The notes: generated from the letters alone by a model not told the origin. Shown: positions 16,662 to 26,138, numbered from the stretch's first letter. The stretch: 64,000 nt of DNA from Micromonospora sp. H61 (GCF_018070325.1 NZ_JAGPXY010000010.1:1-64000), one strand, 5' to 3'. Numbers and translations: made by a program.

Positions 16662-19280
16662 GTGGCCAGCATCGACGACGCCGTACAGACCGAGGCCCCC
16701 CGCTCCCGGTCCCGGCTGCGCGGCGGGCTGGTGACCGTCGGCACGGTGGCCGCGCTGTTGGCGGCCATGGGGTTGACCGTCCTCGGGTTGGGCGCGGCGG
16801 ACAACGCGGTGGCCAACTACGACGCGAGTTCCTGGCTGTGGAGCGCGGCGCGCAGCGAGCTGGCCCGGGTCAACGGGGTCACCGCCCGGGTGGACACCCG
16901 CACCGAGATCCCCGGCGCCCGCCAGCATCCGATGCAGATCACCCAGACCGACCGGCTGCTGATCCTGCGGGACCTGCAGACCGGGCAGGTCAGCTCTCTG
17001 GATCTGGCCACCCTCCAGCTCAGCGCGACCACCCGGACCACCCCCGGCCTGGGCGTGAGTGTCGCCCTGCACGAGGACGCGGCGTTCGTCGTCGACGCCG
17101 TGCAGGGCATCGTCCGGCAGCTCGACCCACGATCGTTGACACCGGTCGGCGAGCCGGTGCGCTATCCGCCGGGCATCACCGGCGGCACCTTCGACGGTAA
17201 GGGTCGACTCTGGATCGCGGTGCCCAGCCAGGGCACCGTCTCGGCGATCACCGCCGCCAAGCTGCCGTCCGCGCCGGCGTCGGCCGCGGGTGCCGGGCTC
17301 AGTCCGCAGCGGGTCGAGTCGTACGACGTCGCCGACGCCAGCCACGAGTTGGTGGTCTCCACCCTGGACGACGGGGTGGCGGTGCTCGACCGGACGGCCG
17401 GGAAGCTGGTGCGGGTGCAGCACGGTGAGGTGCACCCGACGGCGCTGACGCTGTCCGGCCCGGCGGCGCTGCCCGCGCGCACCAGCGGCCCACGGGTGCC
17501 GGTCACGGTGACCGCCGACCGGCGGGTGCTGCTGGTGGGTGACGGTGGGCAGGAGAGCGGGTTCACCGTGCCGGGTGAGGGGGATCGGCTCAGGCCGGCG
17601 GTGGCCTGGGCGAACCGGTTCTACTGCGCCGACGAGGCCACCGGCACCATCTACTCCTTCGACGCGGCGGGTCAGCTGGTCGAGACCATCCGTGGGCGGG
17701 CCAACGGGCCGCTGGAGCTGGAGGTCCGGGAGAACCACCTGTTCATCAACTCCCCCGACTCGGCGACCGCCCGGGTGGTGGACGACAAGCACCAGGTGCG
17801 CGAGGTCAACAAGTACGCCAACGACGTGCTCGGCGGTGACCCGCCGCCGGTTCCCCCGCCGCCGCCTCCGCCGAAGAAGCCGCGGGTGGGCAAGCCGAGC
17901 GCGCCGCGCAGCGTCACCGCCGCCGCCGGTAACGCCCAGGCGCGGGTGAGTTGGCGCCCGGCCGCCGCCAACGGCGCCGAGATCATCAAGTACGTGGTGC
18001 AGGGCGCCGGGCAGCGCCTGGAGGTGGGCGCCAACCAGCGTGCGGTGGAGGTCAAGGGCCTGACCAACGGCGAGACGTACCGCTTCGCGGTGCACGCCGT
18101 CAACGCCAAGGGCGACGGCCCGCCGCGCAACAGCAACCCGGTGACCCCGACCGCCGCGGTCCCCGATCCACCGGCGAGCGTCACCGCGCAGGAGCGACCG
18201 GACGGCACGGTCCTGGTCAAGTGGCCTGCGGCGAACGGGCAGGGCAACACCATCGCGAGGTACGCGGTGACGGCCAGTTCGGCGGGGACGAACGCGCCGG
18301 CCGGCGAGTCGACCAAGACGGAGCTGGTGGTGCGCGCCGGTGAGTTGGAGTTCGGCACCCAGTACGCGTTCACAGTGGTGGCGGTCAACAGCAAAGGCGC
18401 CGGGTCGGCGGCGTCCCCGGTCAGCAACACTGTGGTGCCCTTCGCAGCGCCCGGTCGGCCGCTCAACCTGCGCGCCGGCACCGTCGCCAACCAGCCGGGC
18501 GCGGTGATGGTGCAGTGGGCGCCGGCCGAAGCCAACGGTCGGCCGGTGACGAAGTACCTGGTGGACGTCGGTGGGCGGGTCAGCGAGGTGACCGACACCC
18601 GCACGACCGTCACCGGGCTGGGCAACGGCCAGAACGTCACGGTGAAGGTGAAGGCGGTCAACGAGGCGGGGCCGGGCCCGGAGGCCACCGCCACCGCCCG
18701 CACGGTGGCCGAGCCACGGGTCACGGTGACCGGCTCGTCGTCGACGGCCACCGGGGCGACCGTCACGTTCACGGTGGACGCCGGTGGCGGTCAGGCCACC
18801 TGCACGCTGAGCAGGCCGGGCCAGACGCCGAAGGCCGGGGCGTGCTCCAGCATCACGATGACGGGCCTGACCCCGGGCACCGACTACACGTTCACGGTGA
18901 CGGCGAGCAACGCCGCCGGTAAGGGCACCGCGACGCGGGCCCAGAAGACGCAGCCGCTGTACGGGATCGCGACCTGCCGCAACGGCGCGTCCGGGCCCGA
19001 GTCGACCTACTGCGACCGGGACCGGGAAGGCCGCAACGGCAACGAGATCTTCTCGGTCGCCCGGCAGGACAACGACAAGCAGGTGGGTTGGGCAAAGCCT
19101 GGCAACCGGCTGCAGGCGTACTGCAAGAAGTCGGGCGAAGAGGTGTACGCCTACATCTACAACAATGACAAGCGCAGCACCTGGTGGGTGCAGGTGAACT
19201 ACGAGGGGAAGAACTACATCCCCTGGGCCTGGCTCAACCTGGAGGGCGGCGACAACATCAACGTCCTGCCCACCTGCTGA
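16662..19280 (+). CDS. Membrane-anchored beta-propeller / Fn3 surface protein
   Basis: This is an 872-residue protein. A short cytoplasmic N-terminus precedes one signal-anchor helix at about residues 22-48 (GGLVTVGTVAALLAAMGLTVLGLG). An extracellular region at about 60-420 has repeated 'V.ALHEDAAFVVD', 'GKGRLWIAVPSQGTV' blade-like strands. A PPPVPPPPPPPKKP linker at about 430 leads to three clear Fn3 domains plus a fourth degenerate one (about 445-800). A C-terminal cysteine-containing SH3-like module ends in WWVQVNYEGKNYIPWAWLN. The GTG at 16662 follows AGGGAGG. It is the first gene of a tight cluster with MoxR (28-bp gap), DUF58 and TgpA. A ligand-binding or adhesive role is inferred; no enzymatic motif is seen. 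Confidence 0.82.
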   Translation: MASIDDAVQTEAPRSRSRLRGGLVTVGTVAALLAAMGLTVLGLGAADNAVANYDASSWLWSAARSELARVNGVTARVDTRTEIPGARQHPMQITQTDRLLILRDLQTGQVSSLDLATLQLSATTRTTPGLGVSVALHEDAAFVVDAVQGIVRQLDPRSLTPVGEPVRYPPGITGGTFDGKGRLWIAVPSQGTVSAITAAKLPSAPASAAGAGLSPQRVESYDVADASHELVVSTLDDGVAVLDRTAGKLVRVQHGEVHPTALTLSGPAALPARTSGPRVPVTVTADRRVLLVGDGGQESGFTVPGEGDRLRPAVAWANRFYCADEATGTIYSFDAAGQLVETIRGRANGPLELEVRENHLFINSPDSATARVVDDKHQVREVNKYANDVLGGDPPPVPPPPPPPKKPRVGKPSAPRSVTAAAGNAQARVSWRPAAANGAEIIKYVVQGAGQRLEVGANQRAVEVKGLTNGETYRFAVHAVNAKGDGPPRNSNPVTPTAAVPDPPASVTAQERPDGTVLVKWPAANGQGNTIARYAVTASSAGTNAPAGESTKTELVVRAGELEFGTQYAFTVVAVNSKGAGSAASPVSNTVVPFAAPGRPLNLRAGTVANQPGAVMVQWAPAEANGRPVTKYLVDVGGRVSEVTDTRTTVTGLGNGQNVTVKVKAVNEAGPGPEATATARTVAEPRVTVTGSSSTATGATVTFTVDAGGGQATCTLSRPGQTPKAGACSSITMTGLTPGTDYTFTVTASNAAGKGTATRAQKTQPLYGIATCRNGASGPESTYCDRDREGRNGNEIFSVARQDNDKQVGWAKPGNRLQAYCKKSGEEVYAYIYNNDKRSTWWVQVNYEGKNYIPWAWLNLEGGDNINVLPTC

Positions 19281-19308
19281 GGACACCAGGCGAGGAGCAC
19301 CACCGACC

Positions 19309-20304
19309 GTGAACACCCACGAGCCGCTCACCCAGCCGGAGGTGCAGGGCTTCGCCGCCCTGGCCGCCCGGCTGGCCGAGAACGTCAACGCTGTGGTGCT
19401 CGGCAAGCCGCAGGTGGTGCGGCTGGCACTGACCGCGCTCTTCGCCCAGGGTCACGTGCTGCTGGAGGACGTGCCCGGGGTCGGTAAGACGACCCTGGCA
19501 CGGGCCGTCGCCGCCACTGTGAAGGGTGAGTGGCGGCGCATCCAGTTCACCCCCGACCTGCTCCCCTCGGACGTGTCCGGCGTGACGATCTTCAACCAGG
19601 CGACCCGGGACTTCGAGTTCCATCCGGGGCCGGTCTTCGCCAACATCGTCATCGCCGACGAGATCAACCGGGCGTCGCCGAAGACCCAGTCGGCGCTGCT
19701 GGAGGTGATGGAGGAACGCACTGTCACTGTGGACGGGGTCCGGCACCCGGTGCCGTCGCCGTTCCTGGTGGTCGCCACCCAGAACCCGGTGGAGATGGAC
19801 GGCACCTACCGGCTGCCCGAGGCGCAGTTGGACCGTTTCCTGGTGAAGCTCTCCGTCGGGTACCCGGACGAGGCAGTCGAGGTCGAGGTGCTGCGCGGCG
19901 CGACAGTGCGGTCCCCCGAGGCGCTCGCCCCGGTCACCGACACCGCCACCGTCGGCGAAATGGTCCGGATGGCCCGCCGGGTGCACATCGCCGAGCCGCT
20001 CTACGCGTACGCGGTCCGGTTGGCCGCGGCCACCCGCACCCACCCGCAGGTACGCGTCGGGGTCAGCCCCCGGGGCGTGATCGCGTTGACCCGTGCGGCG
20101 TGCGCGTACGCGCTGATCGACGGGCGGGGCTGGATCATGCCGGAGGATCTGAAGGCGCTCGTCGAGGCGGTGTTCGCGCACCGGCTGCTGCTCACCCCGG
20201 ACGCCCAGGTGCGCGGGATGACCCCTGCGGAGGTGCTGCGTCAGGCCGTCGCCTCGGTGCCGGTGCCGCTGCCGTCGGGGCAACCCGCTCCGGTGCAGGG
20301 CTGA
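19309..20304 (+). CDS. MoxR-family AAA+ ATPase
   Basis: This is a 331-residue AAA+ ATPase of the MoxR group. Walker A is GVGKTT (about residues 58-63), Walker B is IVIADEIN (about 111-118), sensor 1 is in VVATQNPVE, and the arginine finger region is PEAQLDRF. MoxR proteins act as chaperone-like assembly factors for proteins made from adjacent DUF58/VWA genes. It has a GTG start with GAGGAG about 11 bases upstream. Downstream is DUF58 (14-bp gap), then TgpA, the standard MoxR-DUF58-transglutaminase order. The extra upstream Fn3 protein suggests that these act on a surface complex. Confidence 0.95.
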   Translation: MNTHEPLTQPEVQGFAALAARLAENVNAVVLGKPQVVRLALTALFAQGHVLLEDVPGVGKTTLARAVAATVKGEWRRIQFTPDLLPSDVSGVTIFNQATRDFEFHPGPVFANIVIADEINRASPKTQSALLEVMEERTVTVDGVRHPVPSPFLVVATQNPVEMDGTYRLPEAQLDRFLVKLSVGYPDEAVEVEVLRGATVRSPEALAPVTDTATVGEMVRMARRVHIAEPLYAYAVRLAAATRTHPQVRVGVSPRGVIALTRAACAYALIDGRGWIMPEDLKALVEAVFAHRLLLTPDAQVRGMTPAEVLRQAVASVPVPLPSGQPAPVQG

Positions 20305-20318
20305 CCGGCAGCAGCGCG

Positions 20319-21518
20319 ATGGGGATCACCGCCCGTGGGGTCGGGCTGCTCGTCGCCGCCGTGGTGCTGTTGGGGGTGGGTTTCCGGTTCGCGTACCCCG
20401 AGTTGACGTTGCTCGGCGCGGCGGCCGGCGCGGCCGTCGGCTACGCCGCGCTGGTCGCGGCCTGGCGGCCCCGGCTGACGGTGACCCGCCGCGCGGACCC
20501 GGACCGGGTGGCGCGCGGCGAGCCGGCGAGCATGACGTTGACAGTGCGCAACACTGGGCGGCTGCGCTCGGCGAACCTGCTGGCCGAGGACCGGTGCGGG
20601 CAGCGGGCCGTGCCGGTGCCGGTGCTGCGCCTGCGGCCCGGTCGGGACACCGAGGTCCGCTACGACGTGCCGACCGACCGTCGTGGGGTGGTGCCGGTCG
20701 GTCCGCTGCGGGTGACCCGACGCGACCCGCTGGGGTTGGTGGCGCTGGCCCGCCCGTACGGCGCTGCGGTGCCGGTCTGGGTGCACCCCCGCATCCATCC
20801 GCTGACGGCGGTGCCTCGAGGCGCGGGGCGCAGCCTGGACGGCCGGGTGGACGGTGTCCCGCACGGGTCGATCACGTTCGACTCGCTGCGGGAGTACGTG
20901 GTCGGCGACGAGCTGCGCCGGGTGCACTGGCGCACCAGCGCCCGGGTGGGTGAGCTGATGGTGCGGGAGAACGTGGACACCAGCCTGCCGCGCCTGGTCG
21001 TCCTGCTGGACAACCGCGTCGCAGCGCACCCGCAGCGGGTCGGCGGGGTGGCGGAGTCGTTCGAGTCGGCCTGCGAGGCGGCCGCGTCGGTCGTCACCGC
21101 CGCGCACCGCGCCGACCTGCCGGTGCTGTTGCTGGTGGCCGCCGCGGAACCGGCGGAGCCGACAAGGCCGGCGGAGCCGGCGCAGGTCACGGGGCCCGAC
21201 GGCGAGGCCGACGGCCCGCTCGGGCCGCTGGACCGGCTCGCCGCCGCCGACCTGTCCGCCGACAATGACGCGGTGCGGGCGGCCACCACCAGGCTGCGGC
21301 AGGACCGGCTCGGCGACACGTTGATCTTCCTGACCGGGCCGGGGGGCCGCGACGAGCTGGGGCACCTCGGGGCGCTGCGCGGGGCGTACCCGTCGGTGGT
21401 GGTCGGGGTGTTCGGCGCGGCCGAGCCGACGCCGCCGGGCACCGCCGGCCTGGTAATCGTCGACGCTGCGGACGGCGCTCAGTTCGCCGCCGAGTGGGAC
21501 GGGGTACGCCGGTGGTGA
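20319..21518 (+). CDS. DUF58 domain-containing protein
   Basis: This 399-residue protein has two N-terminal transmembrane helices at about residues 7-50 (GLLVAAVVLLGVGFRFAYPELTLLGAAAGAAVGYAAL). A beta-rich segment follows, then the DUF58 core with DSLREYVVGDELRRVHWRTSAR at about 190-210, and a VWA-like C-terminus. An alanine/proline-rich insertion sits near 270 (EPAEPTRPAEPAQV). DUF58 proteins are partners of MoxR ATPases, usually tied to envelope or respiratory complexes. The ATG at 20319 gives MGITARGV. The stop overlaps the next start as GTGA. Confidence 0.92.
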   Translation: MGITARGVGLLVAAVVLLGVGFRFAYPELTLLGAAAGAAVGYAALVAAWRPRLTVTRRADPDRVARGEPASMTLTVRNTGRLRSANLLAEDRCGQRAVPVPVLRLRPGRDTEVRYDVPTDRRGVVPVGPLRVTRRDPLGLVALARPYGAAVPVWVHPRIHPLTAVPRGAGRSLDGRVDGVPHGSITFDSLREYVVGDELRRVHWRTSARVGELMVRENVDTSLPRLVVLLDNRVAAHPQRVGGVAESFESACEAAASVVTAAHRADLPVLLLVAAAEPAEPTRPAEPAQVTGPDGEADGPLGPLDRLAAADLSADNDAVRAATTRLRQDRLGDTLIFLTGPGGRDELGHLGALRGAYPSVVVGVFGAAEPTPPGTAGLVIVDAADGAQFAAEWDGVRRW

Positions 21519-23869
21519 CGGTCGCCGTGCGGGTGCTGCGGGCAGCGGTCCTGCCGCTGGCGCTGATCGGGCTGACGGCGCTCGCCGGGGTGGTGCTCGG
21601 CCGGGTGTACGCCGGTGGTCTGCTGACCTGGCTGGTCGTCGGCGCGGCGGCGGGTTCGGTGCTGGTCAGCGTGGCCGCACGGCGGCTGCCGTCCTGGCTG
21701 GTGGCGCCGGTGTCGGTGGCCGCGATGGCCGGCTGGACACTGTGGTCGCTGCGGCTGGCAGCCACCCGCGCCGAGTTGCCGGGCGACCTGCTGGAGGTCA
21801 CCGCGGACGCCGCCCGCAACGGCATCCCCCGGCTGCTCACCGCGATGATCCCGGTGGAGCCCACCCCGGACACGGTGCTGGTGCCGGTCGTCGCGGCCTG
21901 GCTGGCCGGGCTGACCGGCGCGGAGGTGGCGCTGCGCACCGGCCGGGTGCTGCTGGGTTACCTGCCGGCGGCGGGGCTCTACGCCGCCGCCCTCTACGTG
22001 GTCGGCCCGAACGCCGAACCGGCACTGGGGTCGACGCTGGCGTTCGTCGCGGTCGCGGCCCTCGGCCTGGCGACCCCCACCCGGACCGCCGCAGGCGGCG
22101 GCGATCCGACCGCCGAGCTGACCCCCCGGGTACGCGCCGCGGTGCGACTGCGGCTGGCCACCAGCGCGGCGCTCGGGGTGGCACTGGTGGTCGGGCTGGT
22201 GGCGTTGCTCGGCCCGGTCGTCGCGCAGCAGGTCGACGGCCGGCCGGTGGACCCGCGCCGGTACGTGGAACCGCCGCAGGTGCAGACGCTCGACGAGAAC
22301 CCGTTGATCCGGATCTCCGGCTGGGCGCTGCACCCGGAGCAGAAGCTCCTCGACGTGAGCACGCAACGCCTCGACGCGCCGCCCGCCGACGCACCGCCCG
22401 AGGCCGACCCGGCGGCGGACACCGCGCGCAGTGTGCGGATCCGGTTGGCGGTGCTCAGCGACTACGACGGGGTGACCTGGCGCGTCGGCGCGACGTACCG
22501 CAACGCCGGGCGGATCCTGCCCGCCGCGACAGCGGCCCGCGACAGCACGGTGCGGACGGTCCGGCAGCAGATCAGCGTGGCCGAGTTGAGCGGCCGGCTG
22601 CTGCCCGCAGTGGCGACACCCCGGGAGGTCAGTGGGGCTCGGGTGGCGTACGACCCGGCGAGCGGGACGCTGATCCGGCCGGAGGGACTGACGCCAGGGC
22701 TGCGGTACACGGTGACCTCCGCCGAGGAACGCCCCGACCAGAACCTGTTGGCCAGCGCGAACGTGCCCGCCGGCGACGAGGTGGCCCGGGTGCTGCGGGT
22801 CGCCGACGGGGTGCCCGACCCGATGCGCCGGCTGGCCACCCAACTCGCCGAGGAGAACGGCGCGCCGTACGCGCGGGCGTCGGCGATCGAGCAGTTCCTG
22901 GCCGAGCACTACCGGGTGGTGGCGGACGCCCCGAGCGGGCACGCGTACCCGAATCTGGGTTTCTTCCTGTTCGGGCCCCGCAACGGCGGCGGGCAGGAAG
23001 GCACCTCGGAGCAGTTCGCGGCGGCCTTCGCGGTCCTCGGCCGGCTCTCCGGGCTGCCCACGCGGGTGGTGGTGGGCTTCCGGACCAGCGGGCAGGGGCC
23101 GGTGCTGGCCGGTGACGCGTACGCCTGGCCGGAGGTGCTCTTCGACGGGCTGGGCTGGGTCGCCTTCGACCCGTTGCCCCGCCCCAACGACGAGCCGCGA
23201 CCGGTGGAGGAGGATTTCCGCCCGACGCCGGAGGACCCGCCGCCGTCGGAGGCGCCGGCACCAACCGCGGAGCCCAGCGCTTCACCGGAACCGGCGACTG
23301 CCGCCGACGCCCCACCCGGCTCGGACGGGGTCTCCACCCCGGTGCTGGTCGCCGGCGGCAGCGGCGGCCTGCTGCTGGTGGTGGGGGCACTCCTGCTCAC
23401 CCTGCTGGCGATGCGCCGATCCCTCACCCGCAGCCGACTCGTGCGCGGCGACCCCGGCCAGCGCATCGCCGGCGCCTGGCGGGAGGTCATCGACGCGCTC
23501 CGGCTGGCCGGCAGACCGGTCGGGGACGACCTGGCCGCCACCGAGGTCGCCGGGCACGCCCGCCGGATCCTCGCCGACGCCCGAGCGGCCACGATCGGCG
23601 ACGACACGACCGCCAACTCGGACGCCGTCGCGTCTACCGGCGGCACGGCGGCGGCAGACGCGTCCAGCCCGGCCGTCGACGAGTTGGCGGCCCTGCTCAA
23701 TCAGGTCGGCTTCGCCCCCGGCGCCGCCACGCCCGAACAGGCGGCTCGCGCCGCCGAAGTGGCCACCGCCTACGTGGCCACCCTGCGCTCCGCCCGCCCC
23801 TGGTGGCGCCGCCTCCTCTGGTCCGTGCACCCCACTCCCCTGCGCCGCGCCCGCCGTTCCCCGCGTTGA
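21515..23869 (+). CDS. TgpA-like transglutaminase-domain membrane protein, apparently catalytically dead
   Basis: This is a 784-residue protein of the DUF3488/TgpA type: six or so N-terminal membrane helices to about residue 240, an extracytoplasmic transglutaminase-like domain at about 430-560, a Pro/Ala-rich linker, one more helix at about 605-630 and a cytoplasmic tail. In active members the core reads 'GxCExFA ... DAHAW ... DPTP'. Here the Cys position is Ser498 (GTSEQFA) and the His position is Tyr536 (DAYAW); Asp552 (FDPLP) is kept. The domain is therefore probably structural or binding only. The start is the GTG inside the GTGA overlap with DUF58 (a GTG three bases earlier is equal). 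An intergenic palindrome overlaps the stop codon. Confidence 0.88.
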   Translation: MTVAVRVLRAAVLPLALIGLTALAGVVLGRVYAGGLLTWLVVGAAAGSVLVSVAARRLPSWLVAPVSVAAMAGWTLWSLRLAATRAELPGDLLEVTADAARNGIPRLLTAMIPVEPTPDTVLVPVVAAWLAGLTGAEVALRTGRVLLGYLPAAGLYAAALYVVGPNAEPALGSTLAFVAVAALGLATPTRTAAGGGDPTAELTPRVRAAVRLRLATSAALGVALVVGLVALLGPVVAQQVDGRPVDPRRYVEPPQVQTLDENPLIRISGWALHPEQKLLDVSTQRLDAPPADAPPEADPAADTARSVRIRLAVLSDYDGVTWRVGATYRNAGRILPAATAARDSTVRTVRQQISVAELSGRLLPAVATPREVSGARVAYDPASGTLIRPEGLTPGLRYTVTSAEERPDQNLLASANVPAGDEVARVLRVADGVPDPMRRLATQLAEENGAPYARASAIEQFLAEHYRVVADAPSGHAYPNLGFFLFGPRNGGGQEGTSEQFAAAFAVLGRLSGLPTRVVVGFRTSGQGPVLAGDAYAWPEVLFDGLGWVAFDPLPRPNDEPRPVEEDFRPTPEDPPPSEAPAPTAEPSASPEPATAADAPPGSDGVSTPVLVAGGSGGLLLVVGALLLTLLAMRRSLTRSRLVRGDPGQRIAGAWREVIDALRLAGRPVGDDLAATEVAGHARRILADARAATIGDDTTANSDAVASTGGTAAADASSPAVDELAALLNQVGFAPGAATPEQAARAAEVATAYVATLRSARPWWRRLLWSVHPTPLRRARRSPR

Positions 23870-23922
23870 TCAAGAGCTTTGCGTCGACTGCGGGCCCACT
23901 TCTGACGCAAACTTCTTGATCA
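23867..23922. repeat. Long intergenic palindrome (TGATCAAGA...)
   Basis: Two 19-base arms (TGATCAAGAGCTTTGCGTC and the complement of TGATCAAGAAGTTTGCGTC) differ at two positions and are separated by 18 bases. The left arm includes the TGA stop of the TgpA gene. It lies between convergent genes and may act as a bidirectional terminator. No T-tract follows. It resembles in style the palindromes at 46870 and 58772. Confidence 0.8.
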
Positions 23923-24084
23923 CCGACGGCAGGGCAGCGGCGCGAGGGGCGGCGAGCGGGCCGGCGCCCGACGCGGTCTTCGCCGCGGCGTTGGACCTGG
24001 CCCGGCTCTACAGCAGCGAGCCGGCGCTGATCAGTGCCAGCGCCCATCTCCTGGCCGTCGGGCACGTTCCGAAGCGGTAGCGGG

Positions 24085-24876
24085 TCAGGCGGTCAGCCGG
24101 CGGATGAGTTTGCGCATGCCGGCCTGCCAGCCGTCCGGGTCCTCGGCGCGGCGGCGCGCGTAGTCGGCGACCTCGGGGTGCGGCAGGATCAGGAACCGTT
24201 CCTCGGCCAGCCCGGCGATGGCCGCGTCGGCGACCTGGTCCGGGGTGAGCACCGCACCGGACGCGGCGACCACCCGGGCGCCCAGGTGACCGGCGGCGAG
24301 CCCGTCGGCGAGCATCGGGGTGTCCACCCCCTGCGGGCACAGCGCGCTGACCCGGATGCCCCGGTCCCGGTAGGTGATGGCCAACCACTCGGCGAACCCC
24401 ACCGAGGCGTGCTTCGTCGCGGTGTACGCGGCGTCGCCCACAGCGGTCAGCACACCGGCCGCGGAGCAGGTGTGCAGCAGGTGCCCGCCACCCCGGGCGA
24501 GCATCCCGGGCAGCACCGCGCGGGCCGAGTAGACGTGGGCCAGCACGTTGACCCGCCAGGAGCGGTCCCAGCCGGCGTCGTCGACCTCCACTCCCCCGCC
24601 GGTGGTCACCCCGGCATTGGCGCAGAACAGGTCGATCCGGCCGTACCGCTGCTCGGTGTCGGCGACCAGCGCGCGGACCTGCTCCTCGTCGGTGACGTCG
24701 AGGGCGATGGCGTGCGCGACCGGGCCGATGCCCTCGGCCACCGCGCGGGCCGCGTCGGCGTCCAGGTCGGCGACGACCACGGCGGCAGCTCCCTCGGCGG
24801 CGAACCGGCGCGACAGCGCCGCGCCGATGCCGCCGGCTCCGCCGGTGACCACCACGATCCGGTCGGTGAGGTTCAC
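24085..24876 (-). CDS. SDR family oxidoreductase
   Basis: This 263-residue classical SDR has the NAD(P) motif TGGAGGIG near residue 11, an acidic end of strand 2 (VVADLD, suggesting NAD(H)), CANAGVTTGG, the catalytic Ser in HTCSAAG, and YTATKHA with Tyr/Lys. It is probably an alcohol or acyl-CoA-linked dehydrogenase. The GTG at 24876 overlaps the stop of the LLM oxidoreductase (GTGA), so the two are translationally coupled and may act on successive or related substrates. No terminator is seen before the convergent TgpA gene other than the palindrome at 23867. Confidence 0.92.
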   Translation of the reverse strand: MNLTDRIVVVTGGAGGIGAALSRRFAAEGAAAVVVADLDADAARAVAEGIGPVAHAIALDVTDEEQVRALVADTEQRYGRIDLFCANAGVTTGGGVEVDDAGWDRSWRVNVLAHVYSARAVLPGMLARGGGHLLHTCSAAGVLTAVGDAAYTATKHASVGFAEWLAITYRDRGIRVSALCPQGVDTPMLADGLAAGHLGARVVAASGAVLTPDQVADAAIAGLAEERFLILPHPEVADYARRRAEDPDGWQAGMRKLIRRLTA

Positions 24877-25874
24877 GCGGACGCCTCCACGGAGTTGGCG
24901 CCCAACCGGGCGATGAGGCCGAGCAGCGCGGTGGCGCCGCCGTCGGTGACCTCGGGGGTGGGCAGCAGCGCGACGATCGGCACGTCCACCCCGTTGTCGG
25001 CGTAGCGGCGCACCTCGGCGCGACACCGCTCCGGCGAGCCGTGCAGCACCAGCGCGTCGACCACCTCGTCGGGCACCGCCGCGCTGGCCCCGCGCCGGTC
25101 ACCGGCGGCCCAGGCCGCCCACATGGGCGCGAGCGTCTCGTCGCGGCCGAGCCAGCGGTGGAACTCGGCGTACGCCGGAACGGTGAGGTAGCTGGTGATG
25201 AGCCGGCGGCCCAGCGCCCGGGCGTACGCGGCGTCCTCGGTGGGGCAGACGAAGATCCGGGCGGCGACCTCGAACCCGGCGCGGCGCTCGCCCAGCTCGG
25301 CGAGGGCGCGCGGCACGTCGTCGGCGCTGAGCCAGTTGAGGATGACCCCGTCGGCTTCCGCGCCGGCCAGCCGGAGCATCCCGGGGCGCAGCGCGGCGAG
25401 CAGGATCGGTGGCGGCACCGCCGGCGGTCGTTCCAGCGTGAACCGGCGGACGGTGAACGTGTCGTATGCCTCGTCGACGGTCTCGCCGGCCAGCGCGGCG
25501 CGCAGGAAGCGCAGCACGTCGCGGGTGCGGCGGAACGGCTCGTCGAACGGCACCGCGTTCCAGTCCCGCACCAGCACGGGTGAGGACGCGCCGATGCCGA
25601 GCGAGAACCGGCCCGGCGCGGCCTCGGCCAGCGCCGCCGCGCTCATCGCCAGCAGCCCGGGGCCCCGGGTGAAGACCGGTGTGATCGCGGTGCCGAGCCG
25701 CAGCCCTGGCTGCCAGGCCGCGGCGAGCGCCAGCGGGGTGAACGCGTCGGTCCCGGCGACCTCGGACGACCAGACGTCGGTGAACCCGGCCCGGTCGAGG
25801 GCCGCGTAGGCCGCGTCGTGCTGCGCCAGCGCGATTCCGCCCAGCGGCACCGTCATGCCCCATCGATTCGTCAC
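24873..25874 (-). CDS. LLM-class flavin/F420-dependent oxidoreductase
   Basis: This is a 333-residue luciferase-like TIM-barrel protein. It opens RWGMTVPLGGIALAQHDAAYAAL, has the conserved DVWSSEVAGTDAFTPLALAAA, then LRLGTAITPVFTRGPGLLAMSAAALAEAAPGRFSLGIGASS, which is the family's cofactor-binding signature. In actinomycetes many of these use F420 rather than FMN; this is inference. GTG at 25874 is the preferred start, with ATG 25856 as the alternative. It is coupled by a GTGA overlap to the SDR gene that follows. Confidence 0.9.
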   Translation of the reverse strand: MTNRWGMTVPLGGIALAQHDAAYAALDRAGFTDVWSSEVAGTDAFTPLALAAAWQPGLRLGTAITPVFTRGPGLLAMSAAALAEAAPGRFSLGIGASSPVLVRDWNAVPFDEPFRRTRDVLRFLRAALAGETVDEAYDTFTVRRFTLERPPAVPPPILLAALRPGMLRLAGAEADGVILNWLSADDVPRALAELGERRAGFEVAARIFVCPTEDAAYARALGRRLITSYLTVPAYAEFHRWLGRDETLAPMWAAWAAGDRRGASAAVPDEVVDALVLHGSPERCRAEVRRYADNGVDVPIVALLPTPEVTDGGATALLGLIARLGANSVEASA

Positions 25875-25962
25875 CGGTCGATCGTGCCCGTTGACGCGGG
25901 CCCGAGCAAGATCCCCGGGTTGGGCAGAATCGCCGGTTTCCGGCCCTGCGCGCCGGTGGGAG

Positions 25963-26091
25963 GTGCCGCTGCTGTACCTGCCCGGTGTGATCGCGACCGC
26001 GGTCGGAATGGTGGTGCTGGCCGCGGTCGCGGTGGTCGATGCCCGTCGCGCCCACGGCGCCGCACCGGAGGCCGCCGCGCCACCGTTCTGA
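25963..26091 (+). CDS. Possible small membrane protein
   Basis: This 42-codon frame encodes MPLLYLPGVIATAVGMVVLA and a short basic/alanine-rich tail, a single predicted transmembrane helix. Codon third positions look coding. GGTGGGA precedes the GTG, but the sequence is short and the call rests on composition only. It may be translated just upstream of the DUF1028 gene. Confidence 0.3.
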   Translation: MPLLYLPGVIATAVGMVVLAAVAVVDARRAHGAAPEAAAPPF

Positions 26092-26138
26092 GACTCGCGC
26101 GTCGATGTCGCGTCGGCGTGGACGGTTACTCTCGGCCG

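Noticed and set aside
16644-19406. 920-codon open frame on the minus strand opposite the Fn3 protein gene
   Set aside because: Antisense shadow of a GC-rich gene: composition is Arg/His/Gly-rich without domains, while the plus strand has clear Fn3 domains.
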